Source: an uncultured Altererythrobacter sp.
GTDB taxonomy: Bacteria > Pseudomonadota > Alphaproteobacteria > Sphingomonadales > Sphingomonadaceae
DNA length: 7,778 nt
Reading direction: 5' to 3'
Assembly (NCBI GenBank): GCA_938009055.1
Contig: CALLIO010000103.1
Span: forward strand, 1-7,778
In this document: positions 6,056 through 7,778 of the stretch, in pieces
Numbering within the stretch: position 1 is the stretch's first letter
Layout of the letters: the number at the start of each line of letters is the position of its first letter
Position numbers and translations under genes: made by a program
Notes under the pieces: generated by a model
Seen by the model: the letters and a program-made list of their open reading frames with translations, nothing else
Told to the model about the DNA's origin: nothing
Databases searched by the model: none

Positions 6056-6882
6056 CCAGAATTGCTATTTGTGCACCGGCAACAGCGATCACGCGCGACC
6101 ATGCGGCCGCTTTGGAGCAGCTAATTGCCGAGGAGTTTCCAGAGCATAGCGTTCAATTTCATGAACAATGCTTTGCAGCGCATGGTCATTTCGCTGGTCC
6201 TGATCTGATGCGTTTGGAGGCATTGCTCGAATGCGCCAATGATCCGGCGTTCGACGCTGTTTGGTTTGCCAAGGGGGGATATGGCTCGAACCGGATTGCC
6301 GAGGCGGCCATTGCGCAGATGAATGAGGCCGCGCGGGCCAAAACCTATGTAGGCTTTTCTGATTGCGGCTATTTGCTCGCAGCGCTCTACCGTGCGGGTA
6401 TCGGTCAGCCGGTCCATGGCTCGATGCCGGTCAGCGCGCGCAGTGAAACAGGCAGAGAGGCTGTGCGGCGGGTTTTGCGCTGGTTTTCCGGCGATGCCAG
6501 CGGATTGGAGCCAAGCTTGGACGGTCAAACGCCTGCGGTCGCCTTTAACCTCATCACGCTTGCGATGATTACCAACACGCCGATTATGCCTGATCTGAAA
6601 GGGCATGTGGTGATGGTCGAGGAGGTGAGCGAGCATCTCTATTCGGTCGACAGATTGTTTTTCCACATCGCCAATGTCCTGCCGCGGCTTGCCGGATTGC
6701 GACTGGGAACGGTCAATTTTGTGCCCGAGAACGAACGCGAATTCGGGCAGGAGGCAGAGGATATCGCCAAATTTTGGTGTGCGCGTGCGGGCATACCCTA
6801 TCTGGGTCGCGCTCAAATCGGCCATGATCCAGAGAACCGGATTGTCCCCTTCGGTCTTGCTAGACCAGCGGGTCAGGTCTAA
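6052..6882 (+). CDS. ldcA: LD-carboxypeptidase (S66 family, LdcA/MccF-like)
   Basis: S66 peptidases remove the terminal D-Ala from murein tetrapeptides in the cytoplasm, giving tripeptides that can be reused. The 276-residue protein has the family's motifs in order: WFAKGGYGSNRI (71-82), GFSD with the likely nucleophile S103 (101-104), HGSM (122-125), VEEVSEHLYSVDR with the likely E190 (189-201), and IGHDPENRIVPFG with the likely H258 (256-268). These give the expected Ser-Glu-His triad. One block is unusual: AFNLITLAMITNTP (164-177) replaces the common G-G-N-L form. The ATG at 6052 is chosen because the S66 N-terminus (MTRIAICAPA) starts there; an in-frame TTG at 6016 would only add 12 unrelated residues. 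It is divergent from the MurC/Mpl-like ligase, consistent with a recycling pair, and fabD follows after 35 bases. The related MccF enzymes (microcin C immunity) share this fold, but the Mur ligase neighbour favours the LdcA role. Confidence 0.9.
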   Translation: MTRIAICAPATAITRDHAAALEQLIAEEFPEHSVQFHEQCFAAHGHFAGPDLMRLEALLECANDPAFDAVWFAKGGYGSNRIAEAAIAQMNEAARAKTYVGFSDCGYLLAALYRAGIGQPVHGSMPVSARSETGREAVRRVLRWFSGDASGLEPSLDGQTPAVAFNLITLAMITNTPIMPDLKGHVVMVEEVSEHLYSVDRLFFHIANVLPRLAGLRLGTVNFVPENEREFGQEAEDIAKFWCARAGIPYLGRAQIGHDPENRIVPFGLARPAGQV

Positions 6883-6917
6883 CCGCCCCGCAAGTCAAAT
6901 TCAGGAGCACAACTCAC

Positions 6918-7778
6918 ATGAAACGCGCATTCGTCTTTCCCGGGCAGGGAAGCCAAAAAGTGGGCATGGGCACGGAGCTTGCAGCCGCCAGCGCGGCAGC
7001 GCGCGAAGTGCTGGAAGAAGTGGATGATGCGCTTGCGCAAAAGCTCAGCGCCATCATGGCCAACGGGCCAGAGGACCAGCTCACACTAACGGAAAATGCG
7101 CAGCCAGCGATTATGGCCAATGCGATTGCCACCTTGCGCGTGCTGGAGCGCGATTTCGGAGTAGAGCTGGCGGACAAGGCCGCGTGCGTGGCGGGCCACT
7201 CGCTCGGTGAATATACGGCATTGTGTGCTGCGGGCGCGTTTTCTCTGGCGGATACGGCCCGCCTCCTCAAACTGCGCGGACAGGCGATGCAGGCGGCGGT
7301 TCCTGTGGGCGAGGGCGCGATGGCGGCTTTGCTCGGCGCTGATATCGAAAAAGCGAGCGCTCTGGCTGCTGCGGCGGCAGAGGGTGAAGTGTGCGATGTC
7401 GCGAATGATAACGATCCGGCCCAAGTGGTGATTTCAGGGCACAAGGGTGCGATCGAGCGCGCGATTGCCATGGTCAAGGATCACGGGATCAAGCGCGGGA
7501 TTGCGCTGCCCGTCTCTGCCCCTTTTCACTGTTCGTTGATGCAACCAGCCGCTGACCGGATGGCTGAAGCTTTGGCCGATACGCCGCCGGGCGCGCTTGC
7601 CGTGCCGCTCTATGCCAATGTCACTGCCAGCCCAGTCACCGACCCTGCCGAGGAACAAAGGCTGCTGGTCGAGCAAGTCACTGGCCGCGTGCGCTGGCGC
7701 GAAAGTGTGGCGCAAATGCACCGCGACGGGATGGAGCAATTTGTCGAGCTTGGCGGCAAGGTCCTCTCTCCAATGATC
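6918..7778 (+). CDS. fabD: malonyl-CoA:ACP transacylase (partial, 3' end beyond window)
   Basis: FabD transfers malonate from malonyl-CoA to acyl carrier protein, supplying the elongation unit for type II fatty acid synthesis in the cytoplasm. The frame is open from the ATG at 6918 to the window edge, giving 287 codons of a family that is usually about 310. Visible motifs are FVFPGQGSQKVGMG (5-18), GHSLGE with the nucleophile S95 (93-98), the carboxylate-binding R120 in LRGQAM, SAPFHCSLM with H204 (200-208), and Q253 in LVEQVTGRVRW. These match the Ser92/Arg117/His201/Gln250 set of E. coli FabD. An AGGAG ribosome binding site (6903-6907) sits ten bases before the start. The gene follows the LD-carboxypeptidase by 35 bases with no terminator visible, so co-transcription is likely. 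In many bacteria fabG comes next, outside this window. Confidence 0.97.
   Translation, partial: MKRAFVFPGQGSQKVGMGTELAAASAAAREVLEEVDDALAQKLSAIMANGPEDQLTLTENAQPAIMANAIATLRVLERDFGVELADKAACVAGHSLGEYTALCAAGAFSLADTARLLKLRGQAMQAAVPVGEGAMAALLGADIEKASALAAAAAEGEVCDVANDNDPAQVVISGHKGAIERAIAMVKDHGIKRGIALPVSAPFHCSLMQPAADRMAEALADTPPGALAVPLYANVTASPVTDPAEEQRLLVEQVTGRVRWRESVAQMHRDGMEQFVELGGKVLSPMI

Noticed and set aside
6121..6825. Minus-strand open frame (234 codons) opposite the LD-carboxypeptidase
   Set aside because: It is the shadow of a gene with an intact catalytic triad, with no ribosome binding site or recognisable motifs.
1..7778. Mobile elements, CRISPR arrays, tRNA or rRNA genes, and defence-system genes
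   Set aside because: No transposase or integrase motif, no regularly spaced direct repeats, no tRNA-like cloverleaf and no recognisable defence domains were seen on either strand.

Overview
The window comes from an alphaproteobacterium, most likely a sphingomonad of the Erythrobacteraceae type. The evidence is the moderately high GC (about 60% in most genes), the S6/S18/L9 sequences, and the house style of the DUF808, Mur-ligase and FabD proteins. This placement rests on sequence style only; no database was searched.

Layout. Positions 1-980 (minus strand) hold the ribosomal protein operon rpsF-rpsR-rplI, read right to left, with rplI cut by the window edge. Its 136-base leader (981-1116) carries a boxA-like element, a hairpin and a possible promoter. 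Upstream on the same strand, 1117-1953, lies an exported or membrane-anchored Sel1/TPR-like protein of unknown function. A 103-base divergent spacer separates it from a DUF808 (YedI-type) membrane protein on the plus strand (start 2057, stop 2998). This gene meets an acyl-CoA synthetase (AMP-forming ligase) tail to tail with no spacer. The synthetase follows a MurC/Mpl-like Mur ligase, also on the minus strand, after 33 bases. Across 56 bases and divergent from the Mur ligase lies an LD-carboxypeptidase (LdcA/MccF family), followed 35 bases later by fabD, which runs off the right edge.

How the genes fit together. The Mur ligase and LD-carboxypeptidase form a plausible peptidoglycan recycling pair: the carboxypeptidase trims D-Ala from recovered tetrapeptides, and an Mpl-type ligase would reattach tripeptide to UDP-MurNAc. 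fabD (malonyl-CoA:ACP transacylase) and the AMP ligase concern fatty acyl chemistry. The ribosomal operon is a separate housekeeping unit.

No mobile element, CRISPR array, rRNA or tRNA gene was seen, and no stretch over 300 bases lacks a gene. The window is largely ordinary core genome. The points most worth a second look are the rpsF leader, the non-standard Mur ligase motifs, and the unknown Sel1-like protein.
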